A DNA stretch of 35,408 nucleotides, taken from contig JASLCG010000060.1 in the NCBI GenBank assembly GCA_030151885.1, forward strand, positions 1 through 35,408, read 5' to 3'. The notes beneath the pieces were generated by a model. The model did not search any database. It was given only the letters and a program-made list of their open reading frames with translations, and was not told where the DNA came from. How positions within the stretch are numbered: position 1 is the first letter of the stretch; every line of letters begins with the position of its first letter. Made by a program: the position numbers and the translations under genes. Positions 1 to 8,426 of the stretch are shown here, piece after piece. The stretch is from Bacteroides sp. GTDB lineage: Bacteria > Bacteroidota > Bacteroidia > Bacteroidales > Bacteroidaceae.

Positions 1-998
1 GCGATAAGTATTCATTCTGCTTTACAATACAACATCTTCCTAAAGAGCAGAGAGCTATGGGGCTAGGACAATTGGCCGAAGAGCAGATGGGAGGCCTTGA
101 AGCAGAACAAAAAGCGATGAAGTTAAAAGAGTTAGCATTAGACCCAAGTCATATTTCGAATCAATACATTCACGATTTATATCGTTTTTACAAATTATAT
201 AGATATCATCGTGAGTTTAAAGATATTTTTAATATGTCTTTAAATCTACATCAAATTTCACTTTTTAAACCAGTTATAAGTGATGCTCTATTCCTAGAAA
301 GATTAGGCGAGTTCTTCTTAAAGAACGAACACTACGAAAGGGCTATTGATATTTATAATCTAATCGAAAAGATGAATAAACAGACCGCTGAGATTCATCA
401 AAAGCAGGGTTTTTGCTACCAGAAACTAAAAGAATATAATACAGCTATAAACTATTATATTAAAGCCGATACGCTTAAACCAGACTCTTTATGGACTAAT
501 AGACACTTAGCTACATGTTATAGATATATTAAAGAGTACGATAATGCTTTATATTATTATCAAGAAGTAGAAAAGGTAAAACCTAAAAATATGAATAACC
601 TTTTTTATATTGGCATGTGTTTTACAGCATTACATAAATATGAAGAAGCTTTACAATACTTCTTTAAAATGAACTTTATAAAAGAAGGAGACAAGAGATC
701 AACTAGAGCTATTGGTTGGACATCTTACCTAATAGGTAATTTAGATCAAGCTAAAAACTATTATGAAAAAATTATAGCAGATACACCTTTGGCAGTAGAT
801 TACTTAAATGCAGGACATGTAGAGTGGACACTTAAGAATATAAGAAGTGCTGTTAAGTATTATAAATTAGCAGCAGCTAAATATGATAGTAAACGTGAAT
901 TCCTAGAGTTCTTTGAAAAGGACAAGCCTCAATTAATTAAACAAGGTGTAAAAGAGGAAGACTTTCCTCTAATGCTCGACTTAATTGAGTCCGAATAA
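1..998 (+). CDS. TPR-repeat protein, 5'-truncated by window edge
   Basis: A tetratricopeptide-repeat protein whose beginning lies outside the window. The frame is open from base 3 through the first ATG at 57, with no stop, so that ATG is probably internal and the gene is longer. The visible 332 or so codons hold several helix-turn-helix TPR units. Examples are the segments around YERAIDIYNLIEK, YNTAINYYIKADTLKP, YDNALYYYQEVEKVKP and YEEALQYFFKMN, spaced about 34 residues apart. No catalytic domain is visible, so a protein-protein interaction role is inferred from the repeats only; partner and location are unknown. The gene ends 38 nt before a strong hairpin and converges on the maf gene. TPR identification is confident; function is not known. 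Confidence 0.85.
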   Translation, partial: DKYSFCFTIQHLPKEQRAMGLGQLAEEQMGGLEAEQKAMKLKELALDPSHISNQYIHDLYRFYKLYRYHREFKDIFNMSLNLHQISLFKPVISDALFLERLGEFFLKNEHYERAIDIYNLIEKMNKQTAEIHQKQGFCYQKLKEYNTAINYYIKADTLKPDSLWTNRHLATCYRYIKEYDNALYYYQEVEKVKPKNMNNLFYIGMCFTALHKYEEALQYFFKMNFIKEGDKRSTRAIGWTSYLIGNLDQAKNYYEKIIADTPLAVDYLNAGHVEWTLKNIRSAVKYYKLAAAKYDSKREFLEFFEKDKPQLIKQGVKEEDFPLMLDLIESE

Positions 999-1035
999 TT
1001 TTTTTCTTTCTCTTTCTTAGAGAAAGTTTTTAAGT

Positions 1036-1076
1036 AAGAAAGGTGAAGCTTTTATTTTTTTAGCTTCACCTTTCTT
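1036..1076. terminator. Hairpin terminator between convergent genes
   Basis: A perfect 15-bp inverted repeat (arms 1036-1050 and 1062-1076, starting AAGAAAGGTGAAGCT) flanks an 11-nt T-rich loop. It lies between the rightward TPR gene (stop at 998) and the leftward maf gene (stop at 1107), so it can serve as terminator for either or both. There is no long T-run right after the stem on the + strand; the T-rich stretch is in the loop. Confidence 0.75.
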
Positions 1077-1106
1077 CATTTATTATTACTCTCCTCTAAT
1101 ATAGTC

Positions 1107-1688
1107 TTAAAACAGTTTTAATTCTGTATAAAGTTTCTGGACAGGTAATCCCATTACATTAAAATAACTTCCTTGCATAAATTCTACTCCAATATAACCT
1201 ATCCACTCTTGTACTCCATATGCACCAGCTTTATCGAATGGCGAGTATGTATCTATGTAAAAATTAATTTCCTCATCTGTTAGCTTTGCAAAAGTTACAT
1301 CTGTACTAGCGTCAAATAAAACTTGCTTATCTTGAGTTAGAATACAAACACCCGTTATTACTTGATGAGTTTTACCAGACAACTTACATAGCATCGCTTT
1401 AGCCTCTTGCCTATCTACTGGCTTTCCTAAGACTTCGTCATCTACAACAACCACAGTATCTGCTGTTATAATAAGCTCTTTGTCCATCAGAAAAGGTTCA
1501 TATGCCTCTGCCTTTTCTCTTGCTATATATTTAGCTACTTCTAAAGCAGAAAGGTTTGAAGGGTAATCCTCGCTAACATCGCTTAATGTTTTCACTTTAA
1601 AATCAATACCTAGCCCCCTCAACAGCTCTTGTCTTCGTGGAGATTTTGATGCTAAAATTACTTTATAAGGTTTTAAGTTATCCAACAT
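1107..1688 (-). CDS. maf: Maf/YhdE-family nucleoside triphosphate pyrophosphatase
   Basis: A 193-residue Maf-family protein, the usual family length. These cytoplasmic enzymes hydrolyse non-canonical or excess nucleoside triphosphates to monophosphate and pyrophosphate. The N-terminal phosphate-binding motif SPRRQELL (residues 16-23), the catalytic-site segment ADTVVV with Asp77, and DKAGAYGVQ (152-160) are all present. The last motif points to the YhdE-type subgroup acting on dTTP/UTP; that substrate is inferred, not shown. The gene is the last of a leftward run, 29 nt after kdsC, and ends in front of a shared hairpin. Nothing looks damaged. Confidence 0.93.
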   Translation of the reverse strand: MLDNLKPYKVILASKSPRRQELLRGLGIDFKVKTLSDVSEDYPSNLSALEVAKYIAREKAEAYEPFLMDKELIITADTVVVVDDEVLGKPVDRQEAKAMLCKLSGKTHQVITGVCILTQDKQVLFDASTDVTFAKLTDEEINFYIDTYSPFDKAGAYGVQEWIGYIGVEFMQGSYFNVMGLPVQKLYTELKLF

Positions 1689-1717
1689 ATCTTTTTAATT
1701 CTTACGTTATATATCTA

Positions 1718-2239
1718 CTACCATCCAAAAGCCTCATCGGCCATCCAAGTACCTTGAGCTTTTAAAACTTGTTCAATTACATCTCTTGCACAGCCATATC
1801 CTCCATTCTTAAAAGATATATATAGAGATAACTCTTTAGCCTCTGGTACAGCATCTTTAGGGCAACATGGCAAACCACAATGGCGCATTACCTCTAAATC
1901 AGGAATATCATCGCCCATATAAAGTATCTCTTCATCTTTTAAGTTATGTTTAGCCTTAAAATCTTCGTAATCTTCTATTTTTTTAGAAGAGCCTAAATAG
2001 ATATCTTTAGATCCTAACCCTTCATATCTTTTTCTTACAGCTTCAGTTTTTCCTCCAGTGATAATAGCGACATGTAATCCTTGTTTTACAGCAAGTTGCA
2101 TTGCATATCCATCTTTTGTATTTACGGTTCTCATTGGCTCTCCCGATGGATGTAATGGAATCATCTCACTACTCAACACACCATCAACATCAAAAGCCAA
2201 TGCTTTTATTTTTTTTAAATCGTAATTAATTGTACTCAC
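1718..2239 (-). CDS. kdsC: KdsC-like 3-deoxy-D-manno-octulosonate 8-phosphate phosphatase (HAD family)
   Basis: A 173-residue HAD-superfamily phosphatase without a cap domain, matching KdsC in length. KdsC removes phosphate from Kdo 8-phosphate to give Kdo, the sugar that links lipid A to the rest of LPS. HAD motif I is DVDGVLS with Asp17 as nucleophile and Asp19 as general acid. Motif II is the Thr of TGG (61-63), motif III is a Lys near 86-87, and motif IV is GDD (109-111). It starts 4 nt after the DUF2520 gene, so the two are probably cotranscribed. Another cap-less HAD phosphatase is possible, but a kdsA gene elsewhere in this window (28033-28851) makes the Kdo role consistent. Confidence 0.88.
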   Translation of the reverse strand: MSTINYDLKKIKALAFDVDGVLSSEMIPLHPSGEPMRTVNTKDGYAMQLAVKQGLHVAIITGGKTEAVRKRYEGLGSKDIYLGSSKKIEDYEDFKAKHNLKDEEILYMGDDIPDLEVMRHCGLPCCPKDAVPEAKELSLYISFKNGGYGCARDVIEQVLKAQGTWMADEAFGW

Positions 2240-2243
2240 TTTC

Positions 2244-3050
2244 TTAATTATTATATTTAATTATACTCTTACTTATTTTTCTATATATTTCTTGTACATC
2301 GGGCATATGAGATAACATAGCTAAATGTTTATTCATAACCTCGGTGTCTTCTCTCACTGCAGGACCTGTTTGAGCTGCTTTAGGATGCACAGAGTGTATT
2401 TTTTCTGTTGTTTCATCTATTAAAGAGAGCATAGCATCAAAAGGTAAATCATATTGTTCTAGAATATCAGTAGCTAGTGTGTACATATGATTTGTAAAAT
2501 TACATACAAATACAGCTGCCAAATGTAGTTTTTTCCTCTGCATTGAATCTGCTAAATGTACATTTTTAGATATGTTACCCACTAAACTAGTCAGTAGCTT
2601 ACAATCTGCTGTGTTATTAGCTTCAATAAAGAAGTGTATATTAGAAAAGTCTACCTTTTTATCTTTTGAGAAAGTCTGCATCGGATACAATACCCCGTAT
2701 CTGTTTCCCAATCCCTCAAATATACTCATTGGCGTACTCCCAGAAGTATGAACAACCAAACTATCGGGCTTGTTTAGCATTATTTGATGAATTAAGTCTG
2801 TTAAAGCATTATCTCTCAAAGCAACAATATAAAGATCTGCCCCCAATTTTATCTTATTTATATCTGTAGTAGCTTCTGCTTTTATTTTTGTTGCTAAGCT
2901 ATCTGCAGCTTCTAAGGTTCTACTATATACTTGATCAATAATACAGCCACCAGTATTAAACAGAGCTTGAGCTAAATGCGTTGCTAAGTTTCCAGCACCA
3001 ATAAAAACGACATGTAATTTCTCCACCCTACTCTGTTTTTCCAAATTCAT
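2244..3050 (-). CDS. Rossmann-fold / DUF2520 domain protein
   Basis: An NAD(P)-binding-like protein with an N-terminal Rossmann segment (FIGAGNLATHLAQAL) and a C-terminal helical DUF2520 region; this two-domain family is widespread in Bacteroidota and has no settled reaction. The start is ambiguous. The longest frame begins at 3089 and would overlap the nitroreductase by 62 nt. The ATG at 3050 overlaps it by 23 nt, and a GTG at 3026 begins just after the nitroreductase stop. The 3050 start is chosen as a compromise; the GTG would place the Rossmann strand within a few residues of the N terminus, as is normal for the fold. It lies between nitroreductase and kdsC in a tight leftward operon. Substrate unknown. 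Confidence 0.82.
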   Translation of the reverse strand: MNLEKQSRVEKLHVVFIGAGNLATHLAQALFNTGGCIIDQVYSRTLEAADSLATKIKAEATTDINKIKLGADLYIVALRDNALTDLIHQIMLNKPDSLVVHTSGSTPMSIFEGLGNRYGVLYPMQTFSKDKKVDFSNIHFFIEANNTADCKLLTSLVGNISKNVHLADSMQRKKLHLAAVFVCNFTNHMYTLATDILEQYDLPFDAMLSLIDETTEKIHSVHPKAAQTGPAVREDTEVMNKHLAMLSHMPDVQEIYRKISKSIIKYNN

Positions 3051-3567
3051 TAATATGCAATTTTTCCCACTGTAATTTCTCTTCATCAAATGGTTTACGT
3101 TCAGTAGCTTTATGACCTACTGCTACAATCGCTTCAATTTGCATTTGTAGAGGTATATTTAATACTTCTCTTACTACCTCGTCTGATGGGACTCCTGCTG
3201 CATTAAATCTTTTTCTAACTTGTATCCAACAACTTCCTAAACCCAAGTCTTCTGCTTGAAGTTGTAATATTAATGTAGCTATTGAAGCATCCTCTACCCA
3301 TACATCCGAAACTAAGGGATCTGCCATAACTACAATAGCTAATGGAGCTCCTGATAGAAGTTGAGAACCATTCTCTTTACATTCAGAAAGTTGTTTTATC
3401 TTCTCCGAATCATCAACTAAAATAAATTGCCAAGGATTTGATCTTTTAGAGGAAGGAGACATTAATGCAGCCTTCATTAAAGCAATTACATGATCTTCTG
3501 ATAGTTTTTGATTTGTGAATTTACGTGTGGAACGACGTGTTTTAAGTAACTCGCTGAAATTTTTCAT
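3028..3567 (-). CDS. Nitroreductase-family FMN flavoprotein
   Basis: A 179-residue member of the nitroreductase superfamily: dimeric FMN enzymes that use NAD(P)H to reduce varied substrates. The N-terminal FMN-phosphate motif TRRSTRKF (residues 10-17) and the segment SPSSKRSNPWQF (37-48) are typical, as is the C-terminal GSCWIQVR. The natural substrate cannot be read from sequence. It is the first gene of the leftward run (nitroreductase, DUF2520, kdsC, maf) and has a good candidate promoter about 40 nt upstream of its ATG. Its 3' end overlaps the start of the next gene. Confidence 0.92.
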   Translation of the reverse strand: MKNFSELLKTRRSTRKFTNQKLSEDHVIALMKAALMSPSSKRSNPWQFILVDDSEKIKQLSECKENGSQLLSGAPLAIVVMADPLVSDVWVEDASIATLILQLQAEDLGLGSCWIQVRKRFNAAGVPSDEVVREVLNIPLQMQIEAIVAVGHKATERKPFDEEKLQWEKLHINEFGKTE

Positions 3568-3607
3568 ATCTTATATTATTCTAAATTGATACTAGATTTA
3601 GTACAAA

Positions 3608-3639
3608 CAAAGATAAACATTTTATCAGCTAAGACTAAA
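3608..3639 (-). promoter_or_regulatory. Candidate Bacteroidota-type promoter for the nitroreductase operon
   Basis: Read leftward, TATCTTTG (3615 to 3608) matches the -7 consensus TAnnTTTG. A TTTA (3639 to 3636) lies 20 nt upstream and differs by one base from the -33 TTTG. This predicts a transcript start near 3603 and a leader of about 35 nt before the ATG at 3567. Not tested beyond the motif match. Confidence 0.5.
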
Positions 3640-3814
3640 GGAGTCTTACTATGTTTTAATAGAATTATGTACCAGCCTATTATTTTTTCACATTAGTCAC
3701 ATATTATTAATAAATAATAGTAAATTGAAGTCTATGTAATACTATAAAGGATATAGAAAGGGACAATTAGGTAAAAACATCTATCTACAACCTTCCTATA
3801 TTTAAATAAAGATG

Positions 3815-3822
3815 TAGTTTTG
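3815..3822 (+). promoter_or_regulatory. Candidate -7 box directly before the acetyltransferase gene
   Basis: TAGTTTTG matches the -7 consensus TAnnTTTG. No TTTG is seen at the expected -33 position. If used, transcription would begin only about 5-10 nt before the ATG at 3834, giving an almost leaderless mRNA. Confidence 0.35.
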
Positions 3823-3833
3823 TTACTAGAATT

Positions 3834-4823
3834 ATGGCAGTAAAACTAACAACATACTATAAAAGTAAAGATATTCCAGATTTACCAGGGAATAATACAT
3901 TTCATTCTAAGGGACTGTTTACCGTATACGAAAATACTAAAGGATATAAACCTTTAATGATTGTCGCTACAGAAGATGGTGTTGTCTTAGCTAAAATTTT
4001 AGCGGCTGTACGCAAAAAGACGACCTATTTCATGTTGCCGCATATTAAGAAGTGTGAAATCTATGGCATTGGAGAGTATTTTTGTGCCGAAGAGCAAATT
4101 ACGACTTTATTTGAAGAGATGTTACAACACCTTACCAAAGAGGCTTTACGCTACGCTTTTATGGTGGAATTTAGAAATTTAAATAAGTCTTTAGAAGGTT
4201 ATAAAGTATTTAGAGACAATAATTATTTCCCTATTAATTGGCTTAGAGTCAGAAATAAGTTACAGTTAAAAGAACCTATAGAAAATGGTTTTAGCCAATC
4301 CAGAGTCAGGCAAATCAAAAAGGGCCTAAACAACGGAGCTACTGTTGTAGAAGCTACAACAAATGAAGAAATAGATCAACTCTCTAGAATGTTGCGTAAA
4401 ATTTATAGCACCAGAATACGCAGACACTACCCTAGTATTGAGTTTTTTCAACATATCAAGAACCACTTATCCGATATAGACCAAAAAAGAGCTACTTTCT
4501 ATGTAGTAAAATACAAGAATAAAATAATAGGAGGATCTGCTTGCGCCTTTTCAGGAAAAGATGCCTATCTATGGTTCTCTGGAGGTATGAGTAAAACATA
4601 TATCATGCAATCTCCTGGTATTTTAGCTGTATGGAAAGCACTTATAGATACACAAGAAAAAGGGTACGAGCATCTAGAGTTTATGGATGTTGGATTACCT
4701 TTCAAAGCCCACTCTTATAGAGAGTTTGTTAGACGATTTGGTGGACAACAAAGTAGTACTAGACGCTGGTTTCAATTTAGATGGAAATGGCTTAATAGTT
4801 TATGTAAAAAATTTGCTGATTAA
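3834..4823 (+). CDS. GNAT-fold acetyltransferase-like protein
   Basis: A 329-residue cytoplasmic protein with no signal peptide or membrane segment. The second half resembles the GNAT fold as found in FemAB-like and 'acetyltransferase 6' proteins: a basic stretch (SRVRQIKKGLNNGATV), then strands with FYVVKYKNKIIGGSACAFSG and YLWFSGGMS, then a helix and EFMDVGLPFK near the end. Acyl donor and acceptor are unknown; a role in modifying a small molecule or peptide is only possible. It stands alone, with its own spacing on both sides, divergent from the nitroreductase operon. I recognise this as a conserved Bacteroidales family but cannot name a substrate. Confidence 0.7.
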   Translation: MAVKLTTYYKSKDIPDLPGNNTFHSKGLFTVYENTKGYKPLMIVATEDGVVLAKILAAVRKKTTYFMLPHIKKCEIYGIGEYFCAEEQITTLFEEMLQHLTKEALRYAFMVEFRNLNKSLEGYKVFRDNNYFPINWLRVRNKLQLKEPIENGFSQSRVRQIKKGLNNGATVVEATTNEEIDQLSRMLRKIYSTRIRRHYPSIEFFQHIKNHLSDIDQKRATFYVVKYKNKIIGGSACAFSGKDAYLWFSGGMSKTYIMQSPGILAVWKALIDTQEKGYEHLEFMDVGLPFKAHSYREFVRRFGGQQSSTRRWFQFRWKWLNSLCKKFAD

Positions 4824-4843
4824 CACTATTTAATAATATAAAA

Positions 4844-4898
4844 TGATTAGCTTTAATACATTAAAGAAATAAAGAGCTAATTAGTTAATTATTTTTTA
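4844..4898 (+). terminator. Weak terminator-like structure after the acetyltransferase gene
   Basis: Outer arms TGATTAGCT (4844-4852) and AGCTAATTA (4875-4883) pair, with one G-T pair, and T-rich sequence follows (4889-4898). An alternative inner hairpin pairs CTTTAAT (4851-4857) with ATTAAAG (4860-4866). The stems are AT-rich, so the call is tentative. Confidence 0.35.
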
Positions 4899-4914
4899 CT
4901 AATATTGATATTAA

Positions 4915-4946
4915 TTTCTTTATTTAAGTGAGTTTATTTTACTTTG
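4915..4946 (+). promoter_or_regulatory. Possible promoter of the methylmalonyl-CoA operon
   Basis: TTTC (4915-4918), a 20-nt spacer and TTACTTTG (4939-4946) each differ by one base from the Bacteroidota -33 and -7 consensus. This would give a leader of about 50 nt before mce. It is the best match in this gap, but weak. Confidence 0.3.
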
Positions 4947-5003
4947 CTAAGAATTAATTACTTAATAAAGAACAATATAGTCATACTTTAAAAATACATT
5001 ATT

Positions 5004-5408
5004 ATGAAAATTACGCACATTGAGCATTTAGGAATTGCTGTCAAAAGTATCGAAGAGTCTCTTCCTTTCTATGAAGATGTTTTAGGTCTTAAATGTTATA
5101 ATATTGAGACTGTTGAAGATCAAAAAGTAAAAACAGCTTTCTTTAAAGTAGGTGATATTAAGCTAGAATTACTGGAACCTACATCTCCAGATAGTCCAAT
5201 CGCAAAATATTTAGAAAAAAGAGGTCCTGGCGTACATCACGTTGCATATGCAGTAGAAGATGGTGTACAAAAAGCTCTAGATGAAGCAGAAGCAAAAGGT
5301 ATTAGACTTATAGACAAAGCTCCTAGAAAAGGCGCTGAAAGTCTTAATATTGCTTTCTTACATCCTAAAAGTACAGAAGGGGTGCTAACAGAGCTTTGTG
5401 AAAAGTAA
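5004..5408 (+). CDS. mce: Methylmalonyl-CoA epimerase
   Basis: A 134-residue vicinal-oxygen-chelate (VOC) fold enzyme, normal family length. It interconverts the R and S epimers of methylmalonyl-CoA, linking methylmalonyl-CoA mutase to the decarboxylase or carboxylase. The two VOC halves are visible. The probable metal ligands are His8 (in HIEHLGIAV), Glu55 (LELLEP), His79 (GVHHVAYAVED) and Glu130 (GVLTELCE); the assignment is by analogy with known epimerases. It leads a five-gene rightward operon 47 nt before the carboxyltransferase, which supports a role in making propionate from succinate. No mutase gene is in this window. Confidence 0.95.
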   Translation: MKITHIEHLGIAVKSIEESLPFYEDVLGLKCYNIETVEDQKVKTAFFKVGDIKLELLEPTSPDSPIAKYLEKRGPGVHHVAYAVEDGVQKALDEAEAKGIRLIDKAPRKGAESLNIAFLHPKSTEGVLTELCEK

Positions 5409-5455
5409 TAATAAAGAAACTACAAATACTATAATAAATTTAAAACAAATAAATT

Positions 5456-7009
5456 ATGAGTAACCAGCTTTCAAAAATAAAAGAGCTTATCGATATGCGC
5501 GCACAAGCACGTCTTGGCGGTGGAGAGAAAGCTATTGAGAAACAACATGGAAGAGGTAAGTATACAGCACGCGAACGTATCGCAATGCTACTTGATGAAG
5601 GTAGCTTTGAGGAAATGGACATGTTCGTTCAGCATAGATGTACAAACTTTGGTCAAGATAAAAAACACTATTTAGGAGACGGTGTTGTTACAGGATTTGG
5701 TACGATTGATGGTCGACTAGTATATGTATTTGCTCAAGATTTTACAATCTGGGGTGGTTCATTATCTGAAGCAATGGCTATGAAAATTTGTAAAGTCATG
5801 GACCTTGCTGTTAAAATGGGTGCACCAGTTATTGGTATTAATGACTCTGGTGGTGCTCGTATTCAAGAAGGTATTAATGCGCTAGCAGGATATGCAGAAA
5901 TTTTCCAACGAAATATTATGTCCTCTGGTGTAGTACCTCAAATTTCTGGCATTTTTGGCCCTTGTGCCGGTGGTGCAGTTTATTCTCCTGCATTAACAGA
6001 CTTTACATTAATGACCGAGGGTACTTCTTATATGTTCCTTACTGGTCCTAAAGTTGTTAAGACTGTTACAGGAGAAGACGTTGATCAAGAACAATTAGGT
6101 GGAGCAAGCGTTCACTCTACAAAATCTGGAGTAACTCACTTTACAGCTGCTACAGAAGAAGAAGGGTTAAAAACTATTCGTCACTTATTAAGCTTTATGC
6201 CTTCTAACAACCTAGAAGAGGCTCCGATGAAAGAGTGTACAGACCCTATTGACAGAATGGATGATTCTTTAAACGAAATTATTCCTGACAACCCCAATAA
6301 ACCTTACGATATGTATGAGGTTATTGGTGCATTAATTGATAATGGAGAGTTTCTAGAAGTACAACAAGACTTTGCGAAAAACATCATTATTGGTTTTGCT
6401 CGTTTTAATGGTCGTTCTGTTGGTATTGTAGCAAATCAGCCTAAATACCTTGCTGGTGTATTAGATAGTAATGCATCACGTAAAGCAGCTCGTTTTGTAC
6501 GATTCTGTGATTCATTTAATATACCTTTAGTTACTCTTGTTGACGTTCCTGGATTCCTTCCTGGTACTGGCCAAGAGTATAATGCGGTAATACATCATGG
6601 TGCAAAACTACTATATGCATACGGTGAAGCTACAGTGCCTAAAGTAACTGTTACCCTTCGCAAATCATACGGTGGTTCTCATATTGTAATGAGTTGTAAA
6701 CAACTTCGTGGAGATATTAACTATGCTTGGCCAACAGCTGAAATTGCTGTAATGGGTGGAGCAGGAGCAGTACAGGTTCTATATGCTAAGGAGGCTAAAA
6801 CTCAAGATAACCCTGTAGAATTCTTAGCAGAAAAAGAGGCAGAATACACTAAGTTATTTGCTAATCCATATAATGCTGCAAAATACGGCTATATTGATGA
6901 TGTAATAGAACCTAGAAATACACGTTTCAGAATAATTAAATCTTTAGAACAACTTAAGACAAAACGTGTTTCTAACCCTGCTAGAAAACATGGTAATATT
7001 CCATTATAA
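5456..7009 (+). CDS. mmdA: Methylmalonyl-CoA decarboxylase alpha / acyl-CoA carboxylase carboxyltransferase subunit
   Basis: A 517-residue biotin-dependent carboxyltransferase of the crotonase fold, full length. It moves the carboxyl group of methylmalonyl-CoA onto biotin, giving propionyl-CoA. Both halves carry typical glycine-rich oxyanion segments: SGGARIQEG and FGPCAGGAVYSPALTDF in the N half, and YGGSHIVMSCK followed by MGGAGAVQVLY in the C half. The N terminus (RLGGGEKAIEKQHGRGKYTARERI, spread over residues 19-42) is also family-typical. Context decides the direction: the next genes encode an OadG-like anchor, a biotin carrier and an OadB-like sodium pump, so decarboxylation coupled to Na+ export is more likely than propionyl-CoA carboxylation. 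Confidence 0.94.
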   Translation: MSNQLSKIKELIDMRAQARLGGGEKAIEKQHGRGKYTARERIAMLLDEGSFEEMDMFVQHRCTNFGQDKKHYLGDGVVTGFGTIDGRLVYVFAQDFTIWGGSLSEAMAMKICKVMDLAVKMGAPVIGINDSGGARIQEGINALAGYAEIFQRNIMSSGVVPQISGIFGPCAGGAVYSPALTDFTLMTEGTSYMFLTGPKVVKTVTGEDVDQEQLGGASVHSTKSGVTHFTAATEEEGLKTIRHLLSFMPSNNLEEAPMKECTDPIDRMDDSLNEIIPDNPNKPYDMYEVIGALIDNGEFLEVQQDFAKNIIIGFARFNGRSVGIVANQPKYLAGVLDSNASRKAARFVRFCDSFNIPLVTLVDVPGFLPGTGQEYNAVIHHGAKLLYAYGEATVPKVTVTLRKSYGGSHIVMSCKQLRGDINYAWPTAEIAVMGGAGAVQVLYAKEAKTQDNPVEFLAEKEAEYTKLFANPYNAAKYGYIDDVIEPRNTRFRIIKSLEQLKTKRVSNPARKHGNIPL

Positions 7010-7032
7010 TAAACCAATTAAATATTTTATGT

Positions 7033-7959
7033 ATGAATAAATTTAGAATTGGTTTAATCTTGGTCTTTACATTGTGTTTTAATCTAATATCAAAAGCACA
7101 AAGCCCTACTAGCTTAAGAATCAATGAAGTTTTGGTTGATAATCAAACGAACTTGGTAGATAGCTACGGGGAGCGTGTTGCTTGGATTGAAATTTACAAT
7201 AAATCTTATGGTACGGTTAAAATGGAAGGTTGTTATATTACTAACGAAAAAAACAACCCTACAAAATTCCGTATTCCAAAAGGAAATGTAAATACCATAA
7301 TTCCACCTCGTCAATACCTACTATTCTGGGCTGATAATAACCCTAATAGAGGAGCATTCTATTTAAACTTTGCTTTAGATCCTAATAAAGATAATTATTT
7401 AGCAATTTACGATACGGATGGAAAAACTTTAATTGACGAAGTAACAATTCCTGCATCGGCTATTATGCCTGATTTATCTTATGGTAGAGTCACTGATGGC
7501 AGTAATAAATGGGAAGTAAAAGGCAATACTGCTAATACATCAATTACACCAGGTGCTAATAATTTACAGAATATTGAAAATCTTAAAGTTATAGAGTTTC
7601 AAGAACAAGACTCTGTAGGTATTGGCATGGCGATAATAGCTATGACTGTTGTATTTAGTGCTTTAGTACTATTATTCTTCTCATTTAAGTTTGTAGGGAT
7701 TATCTCTATTAAAATGTCTAATAAACGAGCAATGAAAGAGAATAAAAAGAATAACGACGTAGCTGTAGAATCTACTACTCCTGTAGCTAGTGTAGCAGTA
7801 GGAAGTGAAGATGAAATTGCAGCAATTGTAATGGCACTACACGAACATTTTGGTGGTTATCATGATATCGAGGAAATGGTACTTACCTTTAAAGAGGTAG
7901 GCACATCATCTTCTCCATGGAGCTCCAAAGCTTTTGGTTTACGCCAATTTAACAAATAA
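7033..7959 (+). CDS. OadG-family sodium-pump subunit with N-terminal lamin-tail domain
   Basis: A 308-residue exported membrane protein. Residues 1-22 form a signal peptide ending near KAQS. Residues about 24-150 resemble a lamin-tail domain (LRINEVLVDNQ, WIEIYNKS, PRQYLLFWADN, and a final GRVTDG), which would sit in the periplasm. A transmembrane helix follows (about 196-224, MAIIAMTVVFSALVLLFF), then a charged, flexible cytoplasmic tail. The helix and tail match the OadG/gamma subunit that anchors the decarboxylase to the beta pump; classical OadG is only about 80 residues. The gene lies 23 nt after mmdA and 27 nt before the biotin carrier. What the periplasmic domain binds is unknown. Confidence 0.82.
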   Translation: MNKFRIGLILVFTLCFNLISKAQSPTSLRINEVLVDNQTNLVDSYGERVAWIEIYNKSYGTVKMEGCYITNEKNNPTKFRIPKGNVNTIIPPRQYLLFWADNNPNRGAFYLNFALDPNKDNYLAIYDTDGKTLIDEVTIPASAIMPDLSYGRVTDGSNKWEVKGNTANTSITPGANNLQNIENLKVIEFQEQDSVGIGMAIIAMTVVFSALVLLFFSFKFVGIISIKMSNKRAMKENKKNNDVAVESTTPVASVAVGSEDEIAAIVMALHEHFGGYHDIEEMVLTFKEVGTSSSPWSSKAFGLRQFNK

Positions 7960-7986
7960 TTCCAGTAACTATTAAGAAATTTTATA

Positions 7987-8418
7987 ATGAAAGAATATAA
8001 ATATAAAATTAATGGCAAAGAGTATACTGTTGCTATTAATGACGTTGAAGACAACATCGCTAAGGTAGAAGTAAACGGTAAATCTTACGAAGTTGAAATG
8101 GAGAAAGAGGCTGCTCCTGCTCCAGTTGTTAAACCTGTAGCTAAACCGACTTCTACTCCTGTTTCAAAACCAGCTGCTCCTGCTTCTTCGGGTGGTAGTG
8201 GAAAAGGTACAGGTGTACAATCTCCTCTTCCTGGTGTTATATTAGATATAAAAGTAGCTGTTGGTGATGTTGTTAAACGTGGCCAAACTATTCTTATTCT
8301 TGAAGCAATGAAGATGGAGAATAATATTAACGCTACAAAAGACGGTAAAGTAGTAGAGATTAAAGTAAGTAAAGGCGATTCTGTTCTTGAAGGTCACGAT
8401 TTAATTATTATTGAATAA
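7987..8418 (+). CDS. Biotin carboxyl carrier subunit of the decarboxylase
   Basis: A 143-residue protein with a short N-terminal beta region, a flexible Ala/Pro/Lys linker (about 40-65, rich in APAP and KPTS-type repeats) and a C-terminal biotinyl domain. The biotin-accepting Lys is in EAMKMENN, at about residue 109. The swinging biotin shuttles carboxyl groups from the carboxyltransferase (mmdA product) to the membrane beta subunit. It lies only 8 nt before the beta-subunit gene. It would be annotated mmdC or accB-like; the operon favours the sodium-pump role. Confidence 0.92.
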   Translation: MKEYKYKINGKEYTVAINDVEDNIAKVEVNGKSYEVEMEKEAAPAPVVKPVAKPTSTPVSKPAAPASSGGSGKGTGVQSPLPGVILDIKVAVGDVVKRGQTILILEAMKMENNINATKDGKVVEIKVSKGDSVLEGHDLIIIE

Positions 8419-8426
8419 TAAAGCGT

